A DNA stretch of 64,000 nucleotides from CAZJDV01 sp964544865 (lineage in GTDB: Bacteria > Chloroflexota > Dehalococcoidia > Lucifugimonadales > CAJWER01). This document shows positions 37,625 to 47,013 of this stretch, one piece after another (position 1 is the stretch's first letter; each line of letters opens with the position of its first letter). The translations under genes were made by a program, and so were the position numbers. The notes under the pieces are model-generated. The model ran no database searches. It had not been told where the DNA came from and saw only the letters and a list, made by a program, of their open reading frames with translations. Location: assembly GCA_964544865.1 (NCBI GenBank), contig CAZJDV010000006.1, forward strand, positions 1-64,000, given 5' to 3'.

Positions 37625-38457
37625 AATTATCGCTATCGGTCCGTGTCGCGGAGAGCCTGGGCGCCAAGCGTGTGCCGGCAATGTCGCTGGAGTCACTGGC
37701 GAAGCTGGCCGCCGCCGAGGGCTACAAAGCCCTGTGCATGCGAGCGTCGCAGCTCGGTATCCAAACGCCCCTTGATCTGGTGCGCGGCGCGCGCGCGGAG
37801 TTGTCCGCTCGGGGCCTGGAAGTGTCGATGGTCACCGGCGATTTTCCGATACCGGAGAACACGGACGACGCCCCCGGCGCGCTGCGGAACATAACCCCCT
37901 ATTTGGACCTGGCGGAGGCACTCGGCTCGGACCTGATACGCATTGGCATGAAGAGGGAAGAGGACATTCCCTGGGCCCGGAGGGCCGCCGACGAGGCGCA
38001 TGAACGGGGCATAAGGCTGGCGCACCAGAGCCACACGCTCAGCCTGTTCGAGACGGTAGAAGGCTCCCTGGATGTGGTCAAGCAGATCAACCGCCGGAAT
38101 TTCGGCATCATCTACGAGCCCGCGAACTTGGAGCAGTGCGGAGAGGACTACGGGCCGGAGACCATCAAGGCGTTTTCCCCCTACATGTTCAACGTCTATC
38201 TGCAAAACCTGAAAGTCAGCCCGTCCGGGGTGAATCGCGGCGATACATGGTCTCGTGGCGAGATTCACTTCGACCAGGTGCCGATGTGGGAGGATGGCGG
38301 CCTGAACTTCCCGGTGGTGATGGCGGCGCTCCAAAGGACCGGCTATGACGGATACGTTACCCTTCATCAGGCCTCGACGCCGCCCGTCACACCCCAGGAG
38401 TTCCTCCAGAAGACGGCCCGGTACCTCAGGACACTGGCGAATTTCGACAGCCTGTAG
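37621..38457 (+). CDS. Sugar phosphate isomerase/epimerase-like TIM-barrel protein
   Basis: This 278-residue TIM barrel of the xylose isomerase-like family begins MKLSLSVRVAESLGAKR and shows ALGSDLIRIGMKRE, LAHQSHTLSLFE, IIYEPANLEQCGEDYG and VYLQNLKVSP at strand ends. The usual Glu of the fourth strand is replaced around HQSHT, so the metal site is atypical. Translation is coupled to the upstream Gfo/Idh/MocA gene by an ATGA overlap, a common pair in inositol and sugar catabolic clusters. The specific sugar cannot be named. Confidence 0.82.
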   Translation: MKLSLSVRVAESLGAKRVPAMSLESLAKLAAAEGYKALCMRASQLGIQTPLDLVRGARAELSARGLEVSMVTGDFPIPENTDDAPGALRNITPYLDLAEALGSDLIRIGMKREEDIPWARRAADEAHERGIRLAHQSHTLSLFETVEGSLDVVKQINRRNFGIIYEPANLEQCGEDYGPETIKAFSPYMFNVYLQNLKVSPSGVNRGDTWSRGEIHFDQVPMWEDGGLNFPVVMAALQRTGYDGYVTLHQASTPPVTPQEFLQKTARYLRTLANFDSL

Positions 38458-38496
38458 CAGCCGGTATTCCGCCCAGTTGCGACTTGAGTCCCAGGC

Positions 38497-39762
38497 TCAG
38501 CGCTGGCTCTTCACCACCTCGATCTGCCGGTCGAGTAGCTCGGCGTCGACCCCCAGTTCCCTGGCGCGGGCGGCGTCTTGCGCCGCCTCATCGTCCATGC
38601 TCATCAATGTGTATGCCAGAGCACGATTCACGTAGGCGTCGGCGATTTCGGGCCCGAGACGAATCGCCTCGTCCAGGTCCGCGATGGCTAAATCAGGTCG
38701 GCCCTGGTTCAGATAGATAAACCCTCGGGCGACGTATCCAATAGGGGCCTCCGGTTCGAGTCTGATCGCATCGTCCAGGTCGATGACAGCTTGCTCATAT
38801 TCGCCCAGCACCGTGAACGCGAATCCGCGATTGTAGTAGGCTTGGGGATCCGCGCCGTCGAGGCGGATGACCTGGTCCAGGTCGGCGATAGCCTCCTGAA
38901 ACCGCCCGAGGTTTCCGTAGGCGGCGCTCCGTCCCCGGTATCCGTCGATACCCATAGGATCTAGTCGTATCGTGCTGTCGAAATCCTGGATGGCGCCCTC
39001 GTACTGCTCCATGTCCGCATAGGCGAGCGCGCGGTTGTAGTAGGCCTGCGGATCCCCGGGAGCGAGGCGGATGATCTCGTCGTAGTCTACGATGGCGCGC
39101 TCGTACTGCCCCGCCTCAGCGTAGATGTTGCCGCGGTTACCATAAGCCTCGGCGAGCTCGGGGTTTATGCGAAGGGCCTTGTCCAGGTCTTCGAGCGCCT
39201 CATCGAACTGGCCAAGAAACGTGAAGAGCACCCCTCGGTTGTAGTAGGCTTCGGCTAGCTCAGGCGCCAGACGAATAGCCTTGTCATAGTCTCGGAAGGC
39301 GGATTCGGGATCGCCGAGATCGACGTAGGCGACCCCTCGATTCCGGAATGCATCCGCGGACTGGGGATCGACTCGGATGGCCTCGTCGTAGTCCTCGACG
39401 GCACGCTCGTACTGCCGTAGGCCGGCGTAGGCGTTGCCCCGGCTGACGTAGGCCTCTGCAGACCCCGGGTCGAGCGTGATCGCCGTGGTGAACGATTCGA
39501 TGGCCTTGCCGAGGTCGCCCGCTTCGACCAGCATATTGCCCTCGTCGAATGCCGATTCCAGGGCGGAGGGAGTCGGCACAGAGATTGCTCTCACGGTGAG
39601 ATCGGATGCCGGGGTCGCGGTGACCTGCGGCGCGTCGGCGACCGAAGTCATGGGCGCTGTCTCAGGGTCCGCGCCTCCGCAGGCGACGAGGAGCAGAGAA
39701 AGGGAAACGAGTGGAGCAAGAATCGCCTCTGGGCTTGTCATGAGTACATGGATTGATTTCAC
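38497..39762 (-). CDS. TPR-repeat lipoprotein
   Basis: This 421-residue exported scaffold has a lipoprotein signal ending LLVACGG (lipidated Cys about residue 28), a short linker, then about ten consecutive tetratricopeptide repeats of 34 residues. Each has the pattern AY.NRG.AY..LG.Y..AI.D.D.AIRL.P. Such proteins act as docking platforms on the membrane surface. I chose GTG 39762 because it supplies the lysine needed in a signal peptide (VKSIHVL); ATG 39741 is the alternative, without a basic residue. No binding partner can be inferred from neighbours. Confidence 0.85.
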   Translation of the reverse strand: MKSIHVLMTSPEAILAPLVSLSLLLVACGGADPETAPMTSVADAPQVTATPASDLTVRAISVPTPSALESAFDEGNMLVEAGDLGKAIESFTTAITLDPGSAEAYVSRGNAYAGLRQYERAVEDYDEAIRVDPQSADAFRNRGVAYVDLGDPESAFRDYDKAIRLAPELAEAYYNRGVLFTFLGQFDEALEDLDKALRINPELAEAYGNRGNIYAEAGQYERAIVDYDEIIRLAPGDPQAYYNRALAYADMEQYEGAIQDFDSTIRLDPMGIDGYRGRSAAYGNLGRFQEAIADLDQVIRLDGADPQAYYNRGFAFTVLGEYEQAVIDLDDAIRLEPEAPIGYVARGFIYLNQGRPDLAIADLDEAIRLGPEIADAYVNRALAYTLMSMDDEAAQDAARARELGVDAELLDRQIEVVKSQR

Positions 39763-39899
39763 GATGGGTCTGATTCTAGCACACGGCGCTGAGTGAGGAG
39801 GAAGAGGCAAGGCGCGGCCACAGCGACTCTCGCTGTTACGGCCTGGCTCGACTCCGCGCTTGACATCGCCATTCCGTTAGCGTAGACCAACGGTAATTT

Positions 39900-40193
39900 A
39901 TGACTTACGAAGGCGCACTCGCGGCGCTCGCTGACCCGACCCGGCGGAAGATCCTGGAGAGGCTGAACGATATGCCCAGCTCGGTGGGTAACCTGGTGAA
40001 CGGCCTTCCAGTCAGCCGCCCGGCGGTATCGCAGCACCTTCACGTACTGAAGGCTACCCAACTCGTCTGTGAAAGGCGAGATGGCAGGCGGAGGATCTAC
40101 AGCGTGCACACGGACGACGGACTGGCGGACTTGAAGGGTTATCTGAAAAGGTTCTGGGAGGACACACTGGCCTCGTTCAAGGAGATCGCCTAG
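39900..40193 (+). CDS. ArsR-family winged-helix repressor
   Basis: This 97-residue DNA-binding protein has the ArsR/SmtB winged-helix: ALADPTRRKILERLN, then the recognition helix PVSRPAVSQHLHVLK and the wing CERRDGRRRIYSV. No Cys pair of the metal-sensing type is present, so metal response is unlikely. The next gene, 20 bases on, is a broken SRPBCC/AHSA1 domain gene, and such pairs of regulator and SRPBCC protein are common. With the partner damaged, the regulator may now control only itself. Confidence 0.9.
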   Translation: MTYEGALAALADPTRRKILERLNDMPSSVGNLVNGLPVSRPAVSQHLHVLKATQLVCERRDGRRRIYSVHTDDGLADLKGYLKRFWEDTLASFKEIA

Positions 40194-40212
40194 TGAGAAA
40201 CAGGAGGAAACG

Positions 40213-40749
40213 ATGATCGAAAAACAGAATTAAGTAAGAATCCCGCCGATCAGAAAGCCGGTGACGGTCCGCCGCTCCCTGGGGGACGCGTTCCGCATCT
40301 TCGCCGGGCAGATCGCAGCTTGGTGGCCCTTGGAAACCCACTCATTCGGCGAGCATCGAAGTGAGACATGCTCGATCGAAGGCCGCCTTGGGGGGCCGCA
40401 TCTTCGAGCGACTCCCCGATGGTACGGAGGTCCTGTGGGGTGAGGTCATTCAGTGGGATCCTCCGAAATTCGTCGTTTTCACCTGGCACCTGGGGCAGGG
40501 GCCGGACTCTGCCCAGACCTTTGGAAGTCGCATTTACCGCCATTGACGGAGGCGCCAGAGTTGAGCTGACGCATAGCGGGTGGGAGAAGCTGGGGGAGAA
40601 GGCGCTCGAAACGCGTAACGGCTACGATTCAGGCTGGGACATCGTCTTTGGCGAGCGCTATGCCGGCTGGACCGAGCAGGAGGCCGCTTCACGGCAGCGG
40701 CGCGCTGGGAATCGGTCTGCGCTCGATGTGATCTTCGCCGTAGCCCTTC
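40213..40749 (+). pseudogene. SRPBCC/AHSA1 domain protein, broken by a stop and two frameshifts
   Basis: AGGAGG precedes ATG 40213, but the seventh codon is TAA (40231-40233). The same frame continues with KPVTVRRSLGDAFRIF and WWPLETHSFGEHRSETCSIEG, typical START-like AHSA1 protein. An extra base in G6 (40390-40395) shifts the frame to GRIFERLPDGTEVLWGE and FVVFTWHLGQGPDSAQT. An extra T in 40520-40522 then shifts it to LEVAFTAIDGGARVELTHSGW. The C-terminal end is unclear where it meets the oppositely oriented FAD gene. Three lesions make this a pseudogene rather than a single error. Confidence 0.85.
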
Positions 40750-42282
40750 TCAACTGTCCTCGACCGACGGCCAGCAATGGTTTTCGGGATCGAGCACGCG
40801 ACTCGGCGAGAAGTACTCGGCCGGATAGTCGTCGGGACCGTCCAGTCCAAGTATCTGCTGGACGACGTGGCGGGCGGCGTTGAAGTGAATCGCCGAGCCC
40901 GAGCCGCACATGCCAGCTATGATGTAGTTGCGCTTGCCGTCGAGCAGTCCGACGATGGGGAACTCATCATCCGTGAAGCCCGCGGTGCAGCTCCACTCCC
41001 GTGTCACGTGAATCCGGCCGGCCCCGAAGTATCGATGCATCTCGCCCACTAGGAAGCGGGTGATGAACCGGGACGGCCGGTTTCTCCCCGCGCGCTTGTA
41101 GGACAGCCGCGTCGCGTCCGAGCCGAAAATCACCCCCGCGGCGACCCGGCCGAAGAAGCCTTTACTGGACTGTATGGCCACGTGGGGCTTGATGGCGTCC
41201 GGCCCGCCCTCGGCGTACGCAGCCTGTGTCTGCACAGGATGGAGCACGCCGCGAAACTGCGGATATATGGTCGCGGAGTGGGACTCGGTGGCGTTGATGA
41301 CATGCCGCGCGAGGACGGCGCCTCGATCGGTGTGCACGGCGTAGCGGTCGCCCCGGTCGTCTACGCTCAGGACCTGGGTCCTCGTGAACAGAGTCACGTC
41401 TCCGGCCCCGATAGCGGTCGATAGGAGGGACCAGACCCACCTGGCGGGGTGCCACGTGGCCGCGCGCCTGGAGAAACCGGCCGGGGCGCCGACGGTCATG
41501 CCGCTGCGCTCGAGAACCTCTTCGGGCTTGATCCTGTCCCAGTCGTCGAAGCCGGCCTCGCGTCCGACCCGGACCGACTCTTCGAGGGCTGCCTGTGTCT
41601 CGACCTCCTGGCCCTGGACCCAGCCCTGCCGGGTGTACTCGCACTCGAATCCCTCTTCTTTGATTGTACGCTCGATCATGTCCGCGTTCTTGTATGCGCT
41701 CCCGGCGTACGCCGAGGCGAACTGGGACGCTAGCCTGTCCCTCTGCTCGGGCGAGAGATCCGACCGCGTGCGCGCCAGGCCGCCGAGCATCGCGCTCTTG
41801 ACGAATGCGAAGAACCGGCCCATGACGACCACACCCTCGTTGCGGCCGCTGGCGCCTGATGCGGCCTCGCTCATCTCCAGGACCGCCATCGTTCCACCTC
41901 TGCCCCTGGACCAGTGGTAGGCGCAGGCGGCCCCGGTGAAGCCGGCGCCAATGACCACGACGTCTACCTCATCGGGAAGCCGGGCGCCGGACTCTTCGAC
42001 CCAGGGGTGGCCCAACAGCGGGTTCTCGGCCGCAAGCCACACGGAGGTCCGCGATACGCGGGAGGCGAAGGTGGTGGTGGTCATGGCGCCGGGGATGGCC
42101 CCCAGCATCTGGCCGGCTGCCCACCGCAGAAAGCGCAGCAGCCGCGCTGGCCCGCCGGAGTCCGGGTCCATGCGCCCCATCAGGCTGCCCGCGGCCCGCA
42201 AGTCGTGCACGCGCAGGCCGGCTAGCAGCCCTAGCATGACCCAGAGCCTGAATGCTATGCCCGGCCTCCGTGTACTCGCCAA
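40750..42282 (-). CDS. FAD-dependent oxidoreductase (DAO/GlpD-like)
   Basis: This protein of about 510 residues has a Rossmann FAD site VDVVVIGAGFTGAACAYHWSRG near residue 81, then ASGRNEGVV and a C-terminal FAD-binding stretch near GMCGSGSAIHFNAARHVV. Family members oxidise amines, amino acids or sugar acids using FAD. I chose TTG 42280-42282 because AAGGAG lies nine bases upstream and overlaps the stop of the preceding Gfo gene. An ATG at 42084, just before the FAD domain, is the alternative if the 66-residue N-terminal extension is not real. It is adjacent to and probably cotranscribed with the Gfo gene. Confidence 0.85.
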   Translation of the reverse strand: MASTRRPGIAFRLWVMLGLLAGLRVHDLRAAGSLMGRMDPDSGGPARLLRFLRWAAGQMLGAIPGAMTTTTFASRVSRTSVWLAAENPLLGHPWVEESGARLPDEVDVVVIGAGFTGAACAYHWSRGRGGTMAVLEMSEAASGASGRNEGVVVMGRFFAFVKSAMLGGLARTRSDLSPEQRDRLASQFASAYAGSAYKNADMIERTIKEEGFECEYTRQGWVQGQEVETQAALEESVRVGREAGFDDWDRIKPEEVLERSGMTVGAPAGFSRRAATWHPARWVWSLLSTAIGAGDVTLFTRTQVLSVDDRGDRYAVHTDRGAVLARHVINATESHSATIYPQFRGVLHPVQTQAAYAEGGPDAIKPHVAIQSSKGFFGRVAAGVIFGSDATRLSYKRAGRNRPSRFITRFLVGEMHRYFGAGRIHVTREWSCTAGFTDDEFPIVGLLDGKRNYIIAGMCGSGSAIHFNAARHVVQQILGLDGPDDYPAEYFSPSRVLDPENHCWPSVEDS

Positions 42283-42295
42283 GGGGTTGTGCTCC

Positions 42296-43630
42296 TTACG
42301 GTCCGCCGGGCGCGGACCCGGCGCCGTCAACGGTCTGAGAAATCTCGATCACCCGACGTTCCGTCATAGCGCGGTCCGCGCTGAACCCGGCCAGGTGGCC
42401 GTTGATGGAGTCCTCGATCGTGGTGCAGGAGATGGACCGTGGCTCCCCCAGGATGAACCGGATGAAATCGTCGACCAATCTCAGGTCGCCGCCTCCGTGC
42501 CCGCCGTGGGCGCCAGACATGTCCCCGACCAGCTTGAGGTCCACCTCCTCCTCGGAGTACTCATGCCCCGGCCTCGGGTCGATATGCCGCACCACGAAAA
42601 CGCTGTCGTCGAAAACGCCGTAGATCTCGCCGAGGGTGCCTAAGATGTGGATAGAGCGCATTGGGCGTGACGTGCCGCCGACCATGTTGTGGGTCGCAGT
42701 GCTGCCGTCCTCGAACTCGATCGCCACCGACTGGTGGTCCACGACATCGTTGTCGGAGCGCCAGACGCAGCGCCCGTAGCGGTCGTCGTTCTTCAGCAGA
42801 TCGATTCTCTGCTCCAGGGTGGGCTCAGGGATGTGGTCCAGCTCACGCCAGACGTAGAACCTCCAGCGGTCCGGATGGTCGATATAGTGCTTGCGCGCCG
42901 AGTACGGGCAATCCGGCTCGATTGGGCAGTCCACCAGGCAGCGGGTCCCGGCGCGCTTGGGGGCCTTCTCCGGCCGGAAGTACATCGTGCCGCCGAAGCT
43001 GGAAACTGAACGAGGTCTCACGCCGCTCTTCATCCACATGATGAGATCCAGGTCGTGGCAGCTCTTCGCCATCAGCATCGTCGAGCCGCCCTCGGCGCGG
43101 CTGCGCCATTTCCCCCTGACGAAGGCGACAGCCATGTGGTGATAGCTGACGTGCTCGTTGGTCTGGATGTTGATGACTTCCCCAATATCGCCGCCGGCGA
43201 CCCGCTCGCGGACGGCTCGGTAAAAGGGCGCGTACCTCAATACGTGGCACACCATGATCTTGCGTCCGTGCCGCCTGCCGGCGTTGATGAGCCGCCACAT
43301 ATCGTCCTCGCTCGTGGCGAACGGCTTCTCCACGAGGACATCGTAGCCCGCGGCAAGCAGGGGCAGGGACGTGGATACGTGGTAGGCGTCCATCGTTGTG
43401 TTGATGACCGCGTCAGCCATCTGCGGTCGCGCGGCGACCTCCTCCGCGGACTTGAAGCGCTGGGCGAACGGCAGTCCGAACGCCTTGGCGAAGACATCGC
43501 GCCTGGGCTCGAAGGGCTCAGCGACCCCGACGATCTTCAGTTTTTCAGGATTCTCCAGCGAGTATGAAGCGTACCTGGTGCCCCGGTTGCCCGCGCCCAC
43601 GACTACTGCTGTGATCGGCCGTTTTGGCAT
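42296..43630 (-). CDS. Gfo/Idh/MocA family oxidoreductase with Cys cluster (2 of 4)
   Basis: This 444-residue dehydrogenase starts MPKRPITAVVVGAGNRGTRY with the dinucleotide loop. EKPFATSEDD is the typical EKP motif, and SCHDLDLIMW supplies the active-site region. A CLVDCPIEPDCPYSARK segment near residue 255 holds three cysteines, a pattern of this larger subfamily and possibly a metal or structural site. The longest family version is used, start ATG 43630 with GGAGA upstream. It precedes the FAD oxidoreductase on the minus strand with only 13 bases between stop and start. Confidence 0.88.
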   Translation of the reverse strand: MPKRPITAVVVGAGNRGTRYASYSLENPEKLKIVGVAEPFEPRRDVFAKAFGLPFAQRFKSAEEVAARPQMADAVINTTMDAYHVSTSLPLLAAGYDVLVEKPFATSEDDMWRLINAGRRHGRKIMVCHVLRYAPFYRAVRERVAGGDIGEVINIQTNEHVSYHHMAVAFVRGKWRSRAEGGSTMLMAKSCHDLDLIMWMKSGVRPRSVSSFGGTMYFRPEKAPKRAGTRCLVDCPIEPDCPYSARKHYIDHPDRWRFYVWRELDHIPEPTLEQRIDLLKNDDRYGRCVWRSDNDVVDHQSVAIEFEDGSTATHNMVGGTSRPMRSIHILGTLGEIYGVFDDSVFVVRHIDPRPGHEYSEEEVDLKLVGDMSGAHGGHGGGDLRLVDDFIRFILGEPRSISCTTIEDSINGHLAGFSADRAMTERRVIEISQTVDGAGSAPGGP

Positions 43631-43690
43631 CGGTCTCTCCGTAGAGCTTGTTGCTCTTGACAGATATTGCCCCGCATCGTCCACCACTGT

Positions 43691-44225
43691 TCACCATAGC
43701 TCGCCCTCCCGCCATTCGGCGGACAAGGGCAGATCAAGATCCAGCGCCGGCGTCCTTGGAAGGCGCAGGATCATGACCCGTTCTTCTGGCGTCGGTAGTA
43801 GGGCATTGGGCGTTCGAATAGCGAGTGGGCCTCGCCAGAACTCCCCGCCCAGCCGGAGAGACAGACTGGTCTCAGCTGGGGAAAGTGCGCCCAGATCGAA
43901 GTCGCGGATCGAAGTGGCGAGAGAGCGCATCATCGCGGTCGCGAACCCCATGCGCTGAGCTGTCGTGTGCGTCGCCACCGCTTCGACGTAGGCCGTGCGG
44001 AGGGCGGGTGCGTCGGCACATCGCAACCATCGCGTGACCCACAGCGCGTGGCTGACGAGCTTTCCCTGGCTATATCCCATGACGTGCGTCTCGCCCTCAA
44101 AGGTGTTGAAGAGTGGCTCGAAGTCCGTCTCGTACGCGTGCGAGCTAGAGTGAGAGCATCACCTCTCGTTCCCGAGCGTCCAGCGTGATACTTTTCGCGA
44201 TGCGGATTTCGAGCTTTTCGCTCAT
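43691..44225 (-). pseudogene. Aminoglycoside 2'-N-acetyltransferase-like GNAT protein, frameshifted
   Basis: From ATG 44225 (GAGGA upstream) the frame reads MSEKLEIRIAKSITLDARE and then hits a stop at about 44146. One extra base around 44145-44155 puts it back on HAYETDFEPLFNTFEGETH and the intact MGYSQGKLVSHALW through the end. The tail RTPNALLPTPEERV and LSAEWREGELW resembles AAC(2')-I proteins, which end in a TCDWRDGDVW-like segment. The family acetylates aminoglycosides in mycobacteria, but the native role of this gene is unknown. It sits beside the Gfo and GH4 genes with no functional link. Confidence 0.75.
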
Positions 44226-44286
44226 CGGTCCTCAAGATCGCCCCACCTCCGAGTTCTGCCGGCACGGCATAGGACCGCCATCGCCA

Positions 44287-45762
44287 TCACCGCAGGCGCG
44301 GGGTGCCATGCTCAGTCTCGACGGTGGACCTCAGCTCGTCGAGAGACCGCACCTCGAGCCGGGCCGCGCCCCTGTCGCTCAGGGTCCCCAGCCGCGTCGC
44401 CCCGGCAAGACGCTCCCCGGCCTTTGGGATCTCGTCCGCGTAGTGGGGCAGCCACTCCGCCTGGGCCACCAGCATCTCGTCCGTTAGCTGCCAAACCTCC
44501 TCTGGATTGCACACCGCGGCGGTGAGCGGGTCGTGCAACATCGCCTGCTTGAGCAGCGTCACGTCGGCATGGACGGCGGCCTCCTTCGCCATGCGCTGAA
44601 CGCTGATGGAGGCGCTACAGGTGGCGGCGCACGCGAGCGGCAGGTCGCCGACCGCCGGTATCCGGATGCCGTCGCCGTCGACGTATCCGGGCGCCTCGAC
44701 GACGCAGTCGGCCGGCAGATTCGCGATGGTCCCGCCGTTGCGGACGTTGAAGTGGCCGCGATAGGTTCGTCCGGTCTCCATCGCCTCGATGATCCAGCTT
44801 CCATGCTCGTCGGACCGGGTAACCGGGCCGATCGGCGTGTCCTCGGCCTCCAGCCACACGGGCAGGTCCGTCTCAAACCAGTTCCGACGCTCCATGCAGA
44901 CCCTGAGGTAGCCAGCGGTCTCGCCGTGGGACCACCTGGACAGATCGATCCAGTCGCGGACCTCCTCGGGCCGCTTGCGGTACCAGGGAAGGTACTCCGA
45001 GAGGTGGCCGTTGGACTCCGTGCTGTAGTAGCCGAAACGGCGGAGCACGTCTATGCGCACCTTCTCCGTCCTCGAGTAATCGGGGTGTTGTTCGTAGGCC
45101 GCCAGTAGCTCCTCGCCGGTAATCTGGCGCCCCTTGTGCAGTATCTCGACGAACCAGGTCTGGTGGTTTATGCCGGCCGCGGAGACGTGCAAGTCCGCGG
45201 GATTCTCTACGCCGAGCACGTTCGCGATCTGCCGCGTCGTGTTCTGCACCCCGTGGCAGAGGCCGATTACATCGATGCCGTAGTCCAGCGCGGCCCATGT
45301 GTTCATCGCCATCGGGTTGGAGTAGTTGAGGAACAGCGCGCCAGGCTTGGCGACATCGAGGATGTCCTCGCAGAACGCCAGCACCTGGGGGATGTTTCGC
45401 TGGCCGTACATGATTCCGCCGGCGCAGATTGTGTCGCCGACACACTGGTCTACACCGTACTTCAGCGGTATCTCGACATCCAGGGCGAAGGCTTTCAGTC
45501 CTCCGATGCGGGTGCAGTTGACGACGTAGTCGGCGTCGGCCAGCGCACGGCGCCGGTCGGTCGTCGCGGAAATGGTCGCTGGCAGCTCGTTGGCGCGGAT
45601 GTCCTTTCGGCAGAGCCGAGCGATCATGTCCAGGTTGCGCTCCGAGATGTCAAAAAGGGCGAAGTGGGTGTCCTGGAGCTCCGGCACCGCAAGGATGTCG
45701 CGGAACAGTTTGCGGGTAAACCCTATGCTGCCGGCGCCTATGAATGCGACCTTGATTGGCAT
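44287..45762 (-). CDS. Glycoside hydrolase family 4 (alpha-galactosidase/glucosidase type)
   Basis: This 491-residue NAD- and metal-dependent glycosidase has a Rossmann motif AFIGAGSIGFTRKL near residue 7, the metal-ligand region with Cys in GLCHGVQ and His in GINHQTWF, and NYSNPMAMNTWA. GH4 enzymes cleave glycosides by an oxidation-elimination mechanism at C3 of the sugar, so NAD is bound tightly. The motif set is close to MelA-type alpha-galactosidases; other alpha-glucosides remain possible. It is in the same orientation as, and 56 bases downstream of, the zinc alcohol dehydrogenase. Confidence 0.92.
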   Translation of the reverse strand: MPIKVAFIGAGSIGFTRKLFRDILAVPELQDTHFALFDISERNLDMIARLCRKDIRANELPATISATTDRRRALADADYVVNCTRIGGLKAFALDVEIPLKYGVDQCVGDTICAGGIMYGQRNIPQVLAFCEDILDVAKPGALFLNYSNPMAMNTWAALDYGIDVIGLCHGVQNTTRQIANVLGVENPADLHVSAAGINHQTWFVEILHKGRQITGEELLAAYEQHPDYSRTEKVRIDVLRRFGYYSTESNGHLSEYLPWYRKRPEEVRDWIDLSRWSHGETAGYLRVCMERRNWFETDLPVWLEAEDTPIGPVTRSDEHGSWIIEAMETGRTYRGHFNVRNGGTIANLPADCVVEAPGYVDGDGIRIPAVGDLPLACAATCSASISVQRMAKEAAVHADVTLLKQAMLHDPLTAAVCNPEEVWQLTDEMLVAQAEWLPHYADEIPKAGERLAGATRLGTLSDRGAARLEVRSLDELRSTVETEHGTPRLR

Positions 45763-45818
45763 GGACCGATCAAATCTCCACCCCGCTCCCCCGGCAGCGC
45801 CGAAGGACAGACGGGTTC

Positions 45819-46868
45819 CTAGTATTCGATGATGGCGCGGCCCAGGATATCCCCCGCCTCGAGGGCGTCGCAGGCCTCGTTGACCTGGTCCAGTTGGTAT
45901 CTTCGGGTCACCAGCTTGTCGAGAGGAAACTTGCCCTCCTCGTGCCAGCGGAGAAACATTGGGAAGTCTTTCTCCGGATAGGTTGCGCCCAGACTGCCGC
46001 GGTACTGCCGCTGGTGATACATGAACAGCCCCGGATCGATGGTCATCTCCTTGCCGGGGATGCCAATCAGCACGGCCATGCCGCCGTGGTTGTCGGCACC
46101 GGGCCCCCCCCCTCGCGTCGCCGGCAGGATCTGCTCGTTGGTCGCCCTTACGCCGATCGCGTCGAAGGCGAAGTCGACCCCGCCGCCGCTTATCTCGTGG
46201 ATAGCCTCTACGGGATCGACCTGCGATGAATTGACGCCATGGGTCGCGCCGAATTTTTTCGCGAACTCGAGTTTTTCATCCTTCAGGTCGACGGCGATGA
46301 CTGGGTATGCTCCCAGAAGGGAAGCCATCTGGATGGCGCACAGCCCTACTCCGCCTGCGCCGAATACCGCCACCGAGTTGCCCGGCCGGACCCTGGCGGT
46401 GTTCAGGACCGCCCCGGCCCCGGTGAGGACGGCGCATCCCACAATGCTGCTCACGGCCGTGGCGTGCTCCTTCGGTATTGGGACGATGTACTCTGCGTTG
46501 GCCAGAACATCCTCGCCCCAGGTGTAGACCGGACCGTGGAGAGGTTCCTCACGATAGGTTGCGCCGCAGTCGACCGCCGCCAAGCGGCCGCTGATGGGGG
46601 TCCGCGGGACCCATGTCACGATGGCGTGGTCGCCCTCGCTTACGTGCTTAACGTCGCGGCCGACCTGTGTGACGACCCCGACGCCCTCGTGTCCGAATAC
46701 GAGAGGCCGCTCCAACTTCGGGTCTCGCATTTGGTGAATCTGCGTTTGGCACACGCCGCTGTACGATAGCTTGACGATGACCTGGTGTGGCTGAGGGTCT
46801 GGGATCTCGATCTCGTCGACGATGAGCCTCTGGTCGATCACGGTCTGGATTGCGGCCTTGCTTCTCAT
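45819..46868 (-). CDS. Zinc-type alcohol dehydrogenase superfamily protein
   Basis: This 349-residue medium-chain dehydrogenase has an N-terminal GroES-like domain with GVCQTQIHQMRDP and GHEGVGVV, then the Rossmann motif AVFGAGGVGLCAIQMA near residue 180. The catalytic zinc Cys is in GVCQT; the four-Cys structural zinc loop normally found after residue 90 is missing, as in some sugar and polyol dehydrogenases. ATG 46868 has GGAG nine bases upstream. It probably oxidises a sugar alcohol or a ring-opened product of the GH4 step. Cofactor and substrate are not determined. Confidence 0.88.
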   Translation of the reverse strand: MRSKAAIQTVIDQRLIVDEIEIPDPQPHQVIVKLSYSGVCQTQIHQMRDPKLERPLVFGHEGVGVVTQVGRDVKHVSEGDHAIVTWVPRTPISGRLAAVDCGATYREEPLHGPVYTWGEDVLANAEYIVPIPKEHATAVSSIVGCAVLTGAGAVLNTARVRPGNSVAVFGAGGVGLCAIQMASLLGAYPVIAVDLKDEKLEFAKKFGATHGVNSSQVDPVEAIHEISGGGVDFAFDAIGVRATNEQILPATRGGGPGADNHGGMAVLIGIPGKEMTIDPGLFMYHQRQYRGSLGATYPEKDFPMFLRWHEEGKFPLDKLVTRRYQLDQVNEACDALEAGDILGRAIIEY

Positions 46869-47013
46869 GGATGCTCCGGGTGGGTGTGCGGGCCGATCCG
46901 CCCAGATTCGCATACTACGCGGTCGGCGAACGCCCCGTCAACCGGAGAATACGCGTTGACCCCAGCCCTCCGCTTCCCTAGAATCTATCGCAAGACCGAA
47001 AGGAGCCAGTCCC

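Noticed and set aside
20525..40233. In-frame stops as possible stop-codon readthrough or recoding (TAG/TAA at four sites).
   Set aside because: The affected genes also carry frameshifts or are alone, stop codons differ, no recoding element is visible, and essential genes end normally on TAA, TAG and TGA.
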